Positions 1-9,100 are shown, numbered from the stretch's first letter. The stretch: 16,777 bases of DNA from DATKJS01 sp050015275 (GCA_050015275.1 JBEKBS010000037.1:1-16777), one strand, 5' to 3'. Numbers and translations are program-made. Notes: a model not told the origin generated them from the sequence alone.

Positions 1-1
1 G

Positions 2-835
2 TCGATCCGCAGACTATGCTACACCAGCACGGTCAACACGCTCGGTGTCCCGAACCCTCCGGGGAGCATCGGGAATTTCGATAGCTCCAACCCCTACACG
101 AGCGATCCCCGGCTCCATGCCTTCCGCTCTTCGGACGATATCCTGGCCTTTGCCGAGGACGTCCGCAAGGGCCGCCTCGCCCGCTGGGAAAAGAGGATCG
201 GACTCGGTTACTTCGATTCCAAATTGGCCGCCCAGGAACTCGTGCAGCTCTATGTGGGCCGGCATGGGCTCAACGTCGTTTCCGTTCTGCCGGGGACGGC
301 CTTCGGCCCGTATGATCTTCTCGTCGGCAACGGCCTCTACCTGCTCAGCATCTATAAGGGACGGATGCCGGGCGTGCTGAAGGGCGGGTTTTCAACGGCC
401 CACGTGATGGACGTGGCCGAGGGACATGTCCTGGCCATGGAATCAGGGTCTCCCGGTTCCCGCTACATCATCACGGGAAGGGCCGAGGACAATCTCCAGT
501 TCAAGGACGCGATAAGGATCATGGCCGATGTCCTGAGGGAGCGATTCCCCGGGAAAAGGCTCCGGACCCCCTCCCTTGTCATTCCCGCCTGGCCGGTAAA
601 CGCGGCGGCCTTCTTCTCGGAAAAAATCGCCGCGCTCCGTCGCCGGCCCTGCCTTCTGAGCCGCGCGGCCGTCAGGGCCGGGTCGCAGCCCCTATTTTAT
701 TCGTATGAAAACGCCGCCCGTGACCTTGGCTACGAGCCCAGGCGCACGTTCCGCCGGGGCGTCGAGGAGATGGCCGGCTATTTCGACGACGAGGGCTTGT
801 TCGGATCCGACCTTCGGGCCGGAAAGGCAAATTGA
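2..835 (+). CDS. Extended-SDR NAD(P)-dependent epimerase/reductase, 5'-truncated by window edge
   Basis: The open frame runs in from the left edge and stops at TGA 833-835, so the N-terminal Rossmann GxxGxxG motif lies outside the window. What is visible is the second half of an extended short-chain dehydrogenase: a YTST segment near base 20 matching the usual serine/threonine strand, then the catalytic YxxxK as Y-F-D-S-K with Tyr at 209-211 and Lys at 221-223. It is followed by a PGTAFGP loop typical of dihydroflavonol-reductase/HpnA-like epimerases, and by HVMDVAEGHVLAME, the conserved substrate-domain stretch. The C-terminus ends with a LGYEPRRTFRRGVEEM helix, also typical. It probably acts on a nucleotide sugar or an isoprenoid-linked substrate in the cytoplasm; the sequence does not settle which. 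There is no signal peptide evidence because the start is missing. The next gene's promoter begins inside its stop codon, so the two are probably separate transcription units. Confidence 0.85.
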   Translation, partial: SIRRLCYTSTVNTLGVPNPPGSIGNFDSSNPYTSDPRLHAFRSSDDILAFAEDVRKGRLARWEKRIGLGYFDSKLAAQELVQLYVGRHGLNVVSVLPGTAFGPYDLLVGNGLYLLSIYKGRMPGVLKGGFSTAHVMDVAEGHVLAMESGSPGSRYIITGRAEDNLQFKDAIRIMADVLRERFPGKRLRTPSLVIPAWPVNAAAFFSEKIAALRRRPCLLSRAAVRAGSQPLFYSYENAARDLGYEPRRTFRRGVEEMAGYFDDEGLFGSDLRAGKAN

Positions 836-861
836 CAATCCCCGCCATTCTGCAATAGGCT
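832..861 (+). promoter_or_regulatory. Promoter of GH2 gene (TTGACA-N18-TAGGCT)
   Basis: A consensus -35 TTGACA at 832-837 is followed after 18 bases by TAGGCT at 856-861 (17 bases if ATAGGC is used). The -35 overlaps the TGA stop of the preceding SDR gene. The predicted transcript start is near 868, about 86 bases before the GH2 start codon. Confidence 0.6.
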
Positions 862-871
862 AAAAAAGCTG

Positions 872-904
872 CGGGTCGCCTGGGGCCCGGCGTCATGCGA
901 CCCG
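872..904 (+). repeat. Inverted repeat in the 5' leader of the GH2 gene
   Basis: CGGGTCGC at 872-879 is perfectly complementary to GCGACCCG at 897-904, with a 17-base loop that can itself pair partly (GGGGCCC). It lies from about +5 to +37 of the predicted transcript. No T-run follows, so it is not a standard intrinsic terminator. It could be an operator or a leader hairpin affecting mRNA stability. Confidence 0.5.
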
Positions 905-953
905 GTATCCGATGTGCGGGAATCGAAGACCACGCGAGAAAGGGGCGAAAACG

Positions 954-3449
954 ATGTTCAAACGTGCGGCGGCGTCGGTGGCTATCCTTCTGCTCATTCC
1001 CTTGGGAGGGGCGACGGGTTCTCTGTTGAGGCCGAGCGATTCCCGGGCCGGGACCGATATTCAGGCGACAAGCCCGCGGGAAAGACTTCTCCTCGATTTC
1101 GGCTGGCGCTTCCAGCTCGGCGATATCTGTTCCATCGGGGGTGACCAGGGATTCGGCTCCGGTGAGGCTTTCGCCAAGGCTGGCGAGGCGGACGGCGCCG
1201 CGAAGCCGGATTTCAACGACAGCGCCTGGCGGTCCGTCGACCTCCCTCACGATTGGGCTGTGGAGCTCGAGTTCGTCAATGTCAAGAGCGAGCCGGTCCA
1301 GGATCACGGTTTCAAGCCGGTCGGCCGGCTCTTCCCCAAAAGCTCGATCGGCTGGTACCGGAGGAGTTTTACCGTTCCCAAGTCGGATGAGGGAAAGCGC
1401 CTGGCCGTCCAGTTCGACGGCGTCTTCCGCGACTGCATCGTCTGGTTCAACGGCCATTACCTCGGCCGGAACCTGAGCGGCTACAGCGAGTTCCTCTACG
1501 ACCTGACCGACTATGTCCGGTTCGGACAGAAGAACGTCTTGGCCGTGCGCGTCGACGCCAGCCAGTACGAAGGCTGGTTCTATGAGGGGGCGGGGATCTA
1601 CCGGCACACCTGGCTGGTCAAGCATGGGCCGCTCAACATCCCTCCGCATGGGATTTTCGTTGTGCCCAAGGTCGAGGGGCAAACGGCCAAAGTGAATATC
1701 GAGACCCGGGTGCGGAACGATCAAAGCGCTGAGGTCCGTTGCGTGCTCCGTTCGCTGGTCCTCGACGAGCGCGGTCAAACCGTGGCCGATGTCCCTTCGG
1801 AAGAGCTGAGGCTCTCCGGCCGCGAAGAGAAGACCGTGAGACAGCTGGTGGAAGTGACAGCCCCTCTGCTCTGGTCCCTCGAAGCGCCCCATCTCTATAA
1901 ACTCGTTTCCCTCGTCGAATCCCGAAACTTGGTCGCGGACAGGATGGAGACCTCTTTCGGCATCCGCAGCCTTCGTTTCGACAAAGACAACGGGTTCTTC
2001 CTCAACGGAAAGCGCGTCGAGATCCAAGGCGTCTGCTGCCACCAGGATCATGCCGGGGTCGGCTCGGCCCTGCCGGACAGGCTGCAGGAGTACCGGATCG
2101 AACGGTTGAAGGAGATGGGCGTCAACGCCTACCGGACCAGCCACAACCCGCCGACACCCGAGCTTCTCGAGGCGTGCGACCGGCTCGGCATGCTCGTCAT
2201 GGACGAGAACCGGCTGATGGGGGGCTCGCCTGAGCTTGTGAGCGAATTCGAGAAGCTGATCCTTCGCGACCGGAATCACCCGTCCGTCATCATCTGGTCG
2301 CTCGGCAATGAGGAAGAGATCATCCAGGGCACCGACACTGGCAAGGGGATCGCCCAGACGTTGAAGCGCGTCCAGCAGGTGCTCGACCCGTCCCGGCTCT
2401 GCACCTACGCCGGAAACAACGGGAACGAGTACGACGGGATCAACAGCGTCGCCGATGTCCGCGGCATCAACTATATCGTGCTCGGCGACCCCGACGCCTA
2501 TCACCGGGGCCATCCCGAGCAGCCGGTGTGGGGGAGCGAAGAAGCCAGCACCCTCTCGACGCGCGGCATCTACATCAATGATAAAGACAATGGATACATG
2601 AGTGACTACGACCTCAACGCGCCGCGCTGGGGTGCCACCGCCGAAAAATCGTGGCCTTATTACGCCGTCAGACCCTGGTTGGCGGGCGAGTTCGTCTGGA
2701 CCGGCTTCGACTACCGGGGCGAACCGACGCCCTACAGCTGGCCCTGCATCAACTCGCATTTCGGCCTCATGGACACATGCGGCTTCCCGAAGAACAATTA
2801 CTTCTATTACCAGTCGTGGTGGACGGACAAGGATGTTCTCCACATCGCTCCCCACTGGAATTGGCAGGGCAAGGAAGGGCAGGCGATCGACGTCTGGTGC
2901 CAGAGCAACTGCGACACGGTCGAACTCTTCCTCAACGGAAAGAGCCTGGGCCGGAAGACGATGAAGCCGAATACGCATCTCGAATGGAAAGTGGCCTATG
3001 CGCCGGGCGCGCTCGAAGCCCGGGGGGTCAGAAAAGGCCGAACGATCTTGGCCAAGGTCGAAACGACGGGACAGCCGGCCGCGATCCATATCGAGCCGGA
3101 CCGGGCCGTGATCCGGGCCGACGGCGAAGATGTCTCCGTCCTGAACGTCTCCATCCGTGACGCCCAAGGACGCGAGGTCCCCGTGGCGGACAACCTGGTC
3201 AGGTTCGAGGTCGCGGGAAACGGGCGGATCATCGGGGTTGGGAACGGCAACCCGAGCAGCCACGAACCCGATAAGTGTCTCACGGGTGCCTGGCAGCGGA
3301 AGGCCTTCAACGGCAAGTGCCAGCTGATCCTGCAGTCAAGGCTTGAGCCGGGAGTCATCGAGATCAAGGCGTCGGCGGACGGGCTGAAAACTGCAATCGT
3401 GACGATCCGCGCGGATAAGTCTCAGCCGCGCCCTTCCGTCGGGTTCTGA
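954..3449 (+). CDS. Secreted glycoside hydrolase family 2 enzyme (beta-galactosidase-like, DUF4982 type)
   Basis: The 831-residue protein has a signal peptide (FKRAAASVAILLLIPLGGATG). I chose the ATG at 954 over the in-frame ATG at 912 because AAAGGGG at 939-945 sits 8 bases upstream and the signal peptide starts there. Domain order: GH2 sugar-binding jelly roll (about 40-190, ending FYEGAGIYRHTWL), Ig-like domain (about 195-300), TIM barrel (about 305-600), DUF4982 Ig-like domain (about 630-700, VELFLNGKSLGRK), and a C-terminal Ig-like domain of the GH2 C5 type (about 715-820). The acid/base is probably Glu453 in WSLGNE and the nucleophile Glu529 in WGSEEAS. The family hydrolyses beta-galactosides and sometimes beta-glucuronides or other beta-glycosides by a retaining mechanism; the substrate here is not fixed by sequence. 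It probably works in the periplasm or outside the cell and is transcribed alone from the promoter at 832. Confidence 0.92.
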   Translation: MFKRAAASVAILLLIPLGGATGSLLRPSDSRAGTDIQATSPRERLLLDFGWRFQLGDICSIGGDQGFGSGEAFAKAGEADGAAKPDFNDSAWRSVDLPHDWAVELEFVNVKSEPVQDHGFKPVGRLFPKSSIGWYRRSFTVPKSDEGKRLAVQFDGVFRDCIVWFNGHYLGRNLSGYSEFLYDLTDYVRFGQKNVLAVRVDASQYEGWFYEGAGIYRHTWLVKHGPLNIPPHGIFVVPKVEGQTAKVNIETRVRNDQSAEVRCVLRSLVLDERGQTVADVPSEELRLSGREEKTVRQLVEVTAPLLWSLEAPHLYKLVSLVESRNLVADRMETSFGIRSLRFDKDNGFFLNGKRVEIQGVCCHQDHAGVGSALPDRLQEYRIERLKEMGVNAYRTSHNPPTPELLEACDRLGMLVMDENRLMGGSPELVSEFEKLILRDRNHPSVIIWSLGNEEEIIQGTDTGKGIAQTLKRVQQVLDPSRLCTYAGNNGNEYDGINSVADVRGINYIVLGDPDAYHRGHPEQPVWGSEEASTLSTRGIYINDKDNGYMSDYDLNAPRWGATAEKSWPYYAVRPWLAGEFVWTGFDYRGEPTPYSWPCINSHFGLMDTCGFPKNNYFYYQSWWTDKDVLHIAPHWNWQGKEGQAIDVWCQSNCDTVELFLNGKSLGRKTMKPNTHLEWKVAYAPGALEARGVRKGRTILAKVETTGQPAAIHIEPDRAVIRADGEDVSVLNVSIRDAQGREVPVADNLVRFEVAGNGRIIGVGNGNPSSHEPDKCLTGAWQRKAFNGKCQLILQSRLEPGVIEIKASADGLKTAIVTIRADKSQPRPSVGF

Positions 3450-3524
3450 CCCGGGAGTGTCTTGAACAGATCGTCAATGGCAATATTTTTCACTTTGGAG
3501 GGATGCGGCCCCCAGGATCAGGGG

Positions 3525-3553
3525 TTGAAAATCTCACTTCAGGAGGGTACATT
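3525..3553 (+). promoter_or_regulatory. Repeated promoter box, copy A (divergent copy)
   Basis: TTGAAA at 3525-3530 and TACATT at 3548-3553 are separated by 17 bases, ATCTCACTTCAGGAGGG. The spacer closely matches that of two other copies (5914-5950 minus, 16554-16590 plus), with one substitution in the first half and one base missing near the -10 side. It would drive the small OB-fold-like gene at 3589, with a leader of roughly 29 bases. Confidence 0.55.
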
Positions 3554-3588
3554 AAGGACAGACAGGTCGATGCCGGAAGAGAGCGGTC

Positions 3589-3984
3589 ATGAAGAAAAAT
3601 AGGATCATTGTCCCGATCCTATTTCTGTTCGTCGCATCAGGCCCCCATCATGGTCATGGGCAAACATCGAAAACCCCAACCGCCCTGACCACAGTGGAGG
3701 CGGCGTCTCACATCGGTGAAGTCGCTACGGTAAGTGGCATCGTCGTAGACACACGCTATCTCTCATCGAGTCGCGGCCGACCGACCTTCCTGAATTTGGA
3801 CAAGCCCTATCCGAACAGGATCTTCAGGGTGGTGATTTGGGGTGCCGACCGCGACAAGTTCGGAGAACCCGAGAAGAAATATCGCGACAAGAACATCTGC
3901 GTCACCGGGTTGATCCGCAGGCACCACGGGAGGCCGGAAATCATTGCGAAAGATCCAAAACAGATCCGGATCATGGAGAGGTAG
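3589..3984 (+). CDS. Small secreted OB-fold-like protein, unknown function
   Basis: The 131-residue protein starts MKKNRIIVPILFLFV, a signal peptide probably cleaved near HGHGQ. The mature part is short and beta-rich. It begins TTVEAASHIGEVATVSGIVVDTRYL and continues with RPTFLNLDKPYP, FRVVIWG and NICVTGLIRRHHGRPEII, the repeating strand pattern of a secreted OB-fold domain found in many small periplasmic proteins. Known members are mostly annotated as hypothetical or nucleic-acid-binding-like; no catalytic residues are apparent. The ATG at 3589 is the only reasonable start, because the ATG at 3569 is in another frame and stops quickly. The ribosome binding site is weak (GGAAGAGAG at 3574-3582). 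The gene carries its own promoter box and ends at a hairpin shared with the convergent GH51 gene, so it is probably monocistronic. Its link to glycan degradation is unproven. Confidence 0.75.
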   Translation: MKKNRIIVPILFLFVASGPHHGHGQTSKTPTALTTVEAASHIGEVATVSGIVVDTRYLSSSRGRPTFLNLDKPYPNRIFRVVIWGADRDKFGEPEKKYRDKNICVTGLIRRHHGRPEIIAKDPKQIRIMER

Positions 3985-3995
3985 GCGAATTCCGG

Positions 3996-4028
3996 ACCTC
4001 ATCCCTAAAAAATAGGTTGAGGTTATTT
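3996..4028. terminator. Convergent hairpin terminator between the OB-fold gene and the GH51 gene
   Basis: ACCTCA (3996-4001) pairs with TGAGGT (4018-4023), and CCTA (4004-4007) pairs with TAGG (4013-4016) around a five-A loop, with a small TC/T internal loop. TATTT follows at 4024-4028 on the plus strand, giving a weak U-tract for the OB-fold gene. Its right arm touches the TAA stop (4023-4025) of the minus-strand gene. On the minus strand no T-run follows, so termination there would rely on the hairpin alone. Confidence 0.6.
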
Positions 4029-5903
4029 CCCGCCGCAATCGATCGCGGCGATCGAAAACGCCGGAATCATCACGACGTTTCCGGACTCCCTCTCGAGTTT
4101 CACCTTGACCACCCTCCGGGGATTGGCGAAGCCGTTGATGACGTCGATCTGTTCCCTCTCCTGAGCGTCCTTGACGACCTCCCCTCCCCTGACGCTGAAC
4201 CCGGGCCCGAAATCCGAAAGGTCGAGGACGAGGCGGATGGGATCCTTCCGGGGGTTCACCGCGAAAACCGTGACACCGGTTCTGTCCTCCGAGGCACAGG
4301 CCGTGGCATCCACCTCGACCGGAATGTCGGCGGCCAGGCGCAGGGGCAACGGCCGGGAGTGCGTCCGGTAAAGAGTCATGACAAAAAAACTCGGCGTCCG
4401 GTAGAGGCCGGCGGCGTTGGTCTGGATCGACCCGCCCGAGAAGCTGTTGGTCATATTCGACCGGCAGGCCAGGATCACGAATTCGGAATGGCGGTGCAGG
4501 ACGTTGAGGAATTGCGCTTCAAATAGGGCGCAGCCAAGAGTGTTGAGCTTGCCCCGGCCGAGGCCCCAGTTTCCGGCGTCGATATTCCACTCCGTGACGC
4601 CCACCCGGATCCGGTCGCGGCCGGCCGATTCCCTGATCCAGCCTTCGATCTTGCGGAGGTCCGAATCCACCCCGTCAAGATCGGACTGGTAATAGTGGGG
4701 ACAGACGATGTGGATGTCCGGACCCGCGACGTCGATGATCTCCTTGGTCGGGAAGGACGAGAGGACGGTGGCGCCGGGGTCGGCGGCCCGGACGGCGCGG
4801 GCAAACTCCACGAGGCTCTTGACGTATCCGGGCGCGTCGATCTCGTTCCCGACCTGCCAGTACTTGACGCCATAGGGCTCGGGGCGGCCGTTCGCCGCCC
4901 GTTTCCGGCCCCACTCGGAGTCGGCCGGCCCGTTGAGATATTCGACCATATGGCGGGCGCTCGCGACGCCGTCCCCGAGGCTGACGCAGATGAGCGGCTC
5001 CGCGCCGACAGCCCGGCAGAGGCGGACGAACTCCTCGACGCCGACGTCGTTCGTGTCGCGCCGACCCCAGACGCGGTTGACGAATGACGGCCGGAGGTCC
5101 CGGTCACCGATGGCATCGCTCCAATGATAAAGGCCGGGGTCCACGGTCGAGCCGCCCCAGCGAACGATGGGAGGCCCGAGTTCTTTCATCGCCTCGACGA
5201 CGTCCCGGCGCCAACCCTGGATATTGTCTTCGGGCATCAGCGAGAGTTTGTCGAGCCAGAGATGTCCGGAGCCGCGGGCTTCGACCTCGAGAACGGCCCG
5301 GTCGGTCGTTCCGTCGGAAACGAGCTTACCGGAAAACTTCTTCCATGGAGCGGCCGGAGACGGGAGATCGAGCGCAGACAGGGTCGTCCACGATCCGTCG
5401 GGCAGAAGGGCCTTGAGGCAGACATGGATTCTCATCGAAGACGAGTCGCTTCGCCCATAACCCGAGAACACATAGGCCATTCCCTTGTCGACGGCGAGGT
5501 TGCTCTGGGTCAGGCGCGCCGGGCGGCCTTTGGGGACGTCCAGCCGGCAGGATTGTCTGTCGTTAAAAGGCCGTTCGGTCTCGTAGCTCCAGTCCGGGCT
5601 CTTATCCCAGTCGCGGTCGCAGAGATTGGGCTCTCCCCGGAAGTAGTCCCAGGTCGAGGCCGGGAGCACGCCTTCGAAACCGCGGTCGCCGAGCATCTCG
5701 GCCCACATCCCCGGCACGAGGTCGTCGAGGAGCTCGACGAACCCCCCATAGAGCATGGGGCTGATGCGGCCGGCGTGGAGAGGCTGCGAAAAAACTTTCA
5801 GGCTGACGGAGCCCGCCGGACCCCCCGCGCGGCCGAGAAGCGATGACGGCGGCAAGGCCAGGGCAAGGAAAACCGGAAGGGCCCGGATTGCGCGAGCGGT
5901 CAT
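4023..5903 (-). CDS. Secreted GH51-type alpha-L-arabinofuranosidase
   Basis: The 626-residue protein is read from the ATG ending at 5903, which has a strong GGAGGAG just upstream and opens directly into a signal peptide (TARAIRALPVFLALALPPSS). Upstream in-frame starts lie in or before the promoter box. After a first strand (LYGGFVELLDDLVPGMWAEML) comes a carbohydrate-binding-like beta sandwich (about 60-230, ending HLWLDKLSLMPEDN), then the TIM barrel with acid/base Glu354 in YWQVGNE and nucleophile Glu438 in VTEWN, and a C-terminal beta domain. This layout and length match secreted, CBM-containing GH51 enzymes rather than the roughly 500-residue cytoplasmic type. Family members release alpha-L-arabinofuranosyl residues from arabinan, arabinoxylan or arabinogalactan. 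The gene stands alone on the minus strand, between the OB-fold gene and the divergent GH106 gene. Confidence 0.85.
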   Translation of the reverse strand: MTARAIRALPVFLALALPPSSLLGRAGGPAGSVSLKVFSQPLHAGRISPMLYGGFVELLDDLVPGMWAEMLGDRGFEGVLPASTWDYFRGEPNLCDRDWDKSPDWSYETERPFNDRQSCRLDVPKGRPARLTQSNLAVDKGMAYVFSGYGRSDSSSMRIHVCLKALLPDGSWTTLSALDLPSPAAPWKKFSGKLVSDGTTDRAVLEVEARGSGHLWLDKLSLMPEDNIQGWRRDVVEAMKELGPPIVRWGGSTVDPGLYHWSDAIGDRDLRPSFVNRVWGRRDTNDVGVEEFVRLCRAVGAEPLICVSLGDGVASARHMVEYLNGPADSEWGRKRAANGRPEPYGVKYWQVGNEIDAPGYVKSLVEFARAVRAADPGATVLSSFPTKEIIDVAGPDIHIVCPHYYQSDLDGVDSDLRKIEGWIRESAGRDRIRVGVTEWNIDAGNWGLGRGKLNTLGCALFEAQFLNVLHRHSEFVILACRSNMTNSFSGGSIQTNAAGLYRTPSFFVMTLYRTHSRPLPLRLAADIPVEVDATACASEDRTGVTVFAVNPRKDPIRLVLDLSDFGPGFSVRGGEVVKDAQEREQIDVINGFANPRRVVKVKLERESGNVVMIPAFSIAAIDCGGK

Positions 5904-5913
5904 TTCTCCTCCT

Positions 5914-5950
5914 CGCTCAATGTACCACCTCTGAAATGAGATTATCAAGC
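5914..5950 (-). promoter_or_regulatory. Repeated promoter box, copy C, driving the GH51 gene
   Basis: Read on the minus strand: TTGATA (5948-5943), an 18-base spacer ATCTCATTTCAGAGGTGG (5942-5925), TACATT (5924-5919), then GAGCG. It matches copy B at 16554-16590 in 34 of 37 positions. The -10-like hexamer ends only 15 bases before the ATG at 5903, so the predicted leader is about 9 bases and consists almost entirely of the ribosome binding site. Confidence 0.65.
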
Positions 5951-6030
5951 TTCCGGTCTGCTCCCAGCTTATGTCAATTTGCCTCAAGGCTTACGTTATG
6001 GGTGGACCGATCTTCATGGAAAAGGTTCCA

Positions 6031-6060
6031 TTGACATGGCTCCTCGGCTGGAAATATCAT
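6031..6060 (+). promoter_or_regulatory. Promoter of the GH106 gene (TTGACA-N18-TATCAT)
   Basis: Consensus -35 TTGACA at 6031-6036 and TATCAT at 6055-6060, 18-base spacer. The predicted start near 6067 leaves a leader of about 104 bases holding two small inverted repeats: TCCGG/CCGGA at 6064-6081 and ATGGC/GCCAT at 6091-6106. The promoter lies 82 bases from the divergent GH51 box; no shared operator is obvious between them. Confidence 0.65.
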
Positions 6061-6170
6061 GACTCCGGAATCTCTCCCGGACTCTGCCCTATGGCCAAAA
6101 CGCCATGACGGCACATCCCCATGATCAAGGGGGCGGGAAAGTTCGACCCGTCGCGAAAGGAGACACGCCG

Positions 6171-9100
6171 ATGAGGACGAGGAATAAAACAAAGCGGATA
6201 GGCTGGGTCGCCGTTGTCATGACCCTGCTCGGAACATGGGCCGCGGGAGCCCAGGACTCCGGCGATGCCCTCGAGCGTGGCTTCAAGGACCCGCCGGATA
6301 GCGCCAAACCGCGTGTTTGGTGGCACTGGATGAACGGCAACATCACCAGGGACGGGATCAAGGCCGATCTGGAATGGATGAAGCGCGCCGGGATCGGCGG
6401 CTTCCAGAACTTCGACGCCGCGCTCAATACGCCGCAGGTCGTCAAGAAACGGCTGATCTACATGACGCCGGAGTGGAAGGACGCGTTCAAATATGCCGCG
6501 ACCCTGGCCGACCAGTTGGGTCTGGAGATGGCCATCGCGGGATCTCCCGGATGGAGCGAGACCGGAGGCCCATGGGTGCCGCCCTCCCAGGCGATGAAGA
6601 AGCTGGTCTGGAGCGAGACCCGGCTGGAGGGCGGACGGCCGTTCAAAGGCGTTCTGCCCAAGCCTCCATCCACGACCGGACCATTCCAGAACATCGGACG
6701 CGGGGGATCCGAGGGCGGGACGTCCGCGCATCCTCCAGAATACTATGGCGACAGCGCGGTCATCGCTTATCGCCTGCCGGACAGCGACCTCTCGATGGCC
6801 GAGCTGCGGCCGAAAGTATCCTCCAGCGGCGGTCAATTCGACCTCGCCGGTCTGACCGACGGCGACCTGGCCAAAACCTTCTTCCTCCCGGCCGCGCCGG
6901 TTGACCAGAAGGCCTGGGTGCAATTCGAGTTCGAAAAGCCCCAGTCCGTTCGAGGCCTCAGCATCGTGGCTAGCTTCATAGGGAGAGGCGACAGCAGCCA
7001 GGCCTTGGAGGCCGGCGACGACGGCCGGCAATTTCGAACGATCGAAACGATCCCCGGCGGCGAAACGCCCCAACGGACCATTACGTTTCCGGAAGTCACC
7101 GCCAAATTCTTCCGCTTGACGTTCAAGACGCCCCAGCCCCCGGCCGGCCGGAGTGGATCGGGCGGCGGCACGCCCGCGGCCCCGCCGGGGACGCAGGTCG
7201 CCGAGATCATTCTGCACGCCGGAGCGCGGGTGAACCGGTTCGAGGATAAGGCGGCTTTTTCGGCGGCGACCGACCTTGACAGTCTCGCAACGCCTCCCGT
7301 TCTGACCCTGGACGCCGTGCGCAAAGCCGACGTTGTCGACTTGACTTCGAAAATGCGCCCGGACGGCAGGCTGGACTGGACGCCGCCGGCCGGCCGATGG
7401 ATCGTGCTGCGTCTGGGCTATTCGCTGACCGGTGCCCGCAACGCCCCGGCTTCGCCCGAAGCGACCGGCCTCGAGGTGGACAAGCTCAACCGCGGCCATG
7501 TCGAGACCTATCTCAACATTTATCTGGGCCGGTACAAGGACATGCTGGGCGCTTTGATGGGCAAGCGCGGCCTGCAATACGTGATCACGGACAGCTGGGA
7601 AGCCGGCGTCCAGAACTGGACCGAGGACATGATCGCGGAATTCACGAAGCGCCGCGGCTATGACCCTCATCCCTGGCTTCCGGTCCTCACCGGTCACGTG
7701 GTGGAAAGCGCGGAATCGAGCGACCGCTTTCTCTGGGACTTTCGCAAGACCATCGGCGAACTGACGGCTGAATATCATTATGACCAGATCTCCGCCTCCC
7801 TGCACAAGCTCGGGATGGGCCGGTATTCCGAATCGCACGAATCCGGACGGGCTTTCATCGGAGACGGGATGGAAGTGAAGCGGAACGCCGAGATCCCCAT
7901 GAGCGCGCTGTGGACGCCGGAAAGCCCCAGCGCCGAGCCGCCGGGGTACGGCGTCGACATCCGCGAGTCGGCTTCCGTGGCCCACATCTACGGCCAGAAC
8001 CTCGTGGCCGCGGAATCGCTGACGGCCTACGGGGGAGAACAGGGCGCGTGGGGTTGGTCTCCCGAGACGCTGAAGCCGACCGCGGACACGGAGCTGGCGA
8101 TGGGGCTGAACCGCTTCGTGATCCACACATCCGTTCATCAGCCGGTATCGGACAAGATCCCGGGCCTTTCGCTCGGGCCGTTCGGGCAGTGGTTCACCCG
8201 GCACGAGACCTGGGCCGAGTCGGCCAAGCCCTGGACCACCTATCTGGCCCGCAGCTCCTACATGCTCCAGCAGGGAAAGTTCGTCGCCGACGTGCTCTAC
8301 TTCTACGGCGAGGACTCCAATATCACGGCCCTCTTCGGAGCAAAGCCCCCGGACATCCCCGCCGGCTACGATTTCGACTTCATCAACGCCGATGCGATCC
8401 TGCACCGCCTGTCCGCGGAAGGCGGACGGATCACGACGCCGAGCGGCATGAGCTACGCCGTGCTGGCCCTCGATACGAACAGCCTGCGCATGACCCTCCC
8501 CGTCCTGCGCAAGGTCCGCGATCTCGTCAGCGCGGGCGCCGCTGTCGTAGGTCCCAAACCCACCGGCACTCCGAGCCTGAGTGACGATCCAGGGGAGTTC
8601 CGTTCCATCGCCGACGAGCTCTGGGGTTCGGGTGAGGGCGAACGCGCCTACGGCCGGGGCAAGGTCTATGCAGGGCGGACGATCGGACAGGCGTTGGCCG
8701 CCCTTGGGGTTGAACCTGACTTCGAATACACCAAGCCGCGGGCCGACACGAAACTCCTGTTCGTGCACCGCAAGCTGGCCGATGGCGACGTCTTCTGGGT
8801 CGACAACCGCAACAAACGCGTGGAGACGCTCGAAGCGAGCTTCCGGGTCCAGGGGAAGGACGTGGAGCTTTGGCACGCCGACACCGGCGAGGTGGAGCCG
8901 GCCTCTTACCTGATCGCGAACGGGCGCACGACCGTCCCGCTGCGCCTCGATCCTTATGACGCGGTGTTCGTTGTTTTCCTCAAGCCGGCCACGATCCGGG
9001 CAAGGGCGCTGCCGCAGGAGATCGAAACGCCGCTCGGCACGGTGGAGGGTCCCTGGACGGTCCGTTTCCAGGCCCAGCGCGGGGCGCCCGCCGAGATCAC

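Noticed and set aside
912..953. An upstream ATG for the first GH2 gene
   Set aside because: It lacks a good ribosome binding site, and the 14 extra residues would bury the signal peptide; 954 has both features.
672..3263. An 863-codon open frame antisense to the GH2 gene
   Set aside because: It is arginine-, proline- and aspartate-rich with no recognisable domain, runs across the complement of a well-supported GH2 gene, and is the expected by-product of GC-rich codon use.
5972..5977. TTGACA on the minus strand upstream of the GH51 box
   Set aside because: No TAnnnT hexamer occurs at 16-19 bases; the closest, inside the repeated box, is about 25 bases away.
6057..8876. A 939-codon open frame antisense to the GH106 gene
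   Set aside because: Composition is shadow-like with no domain, and the plus-strand frame has clear GH106 blocks, a signal peptide and a ribosome binding site.
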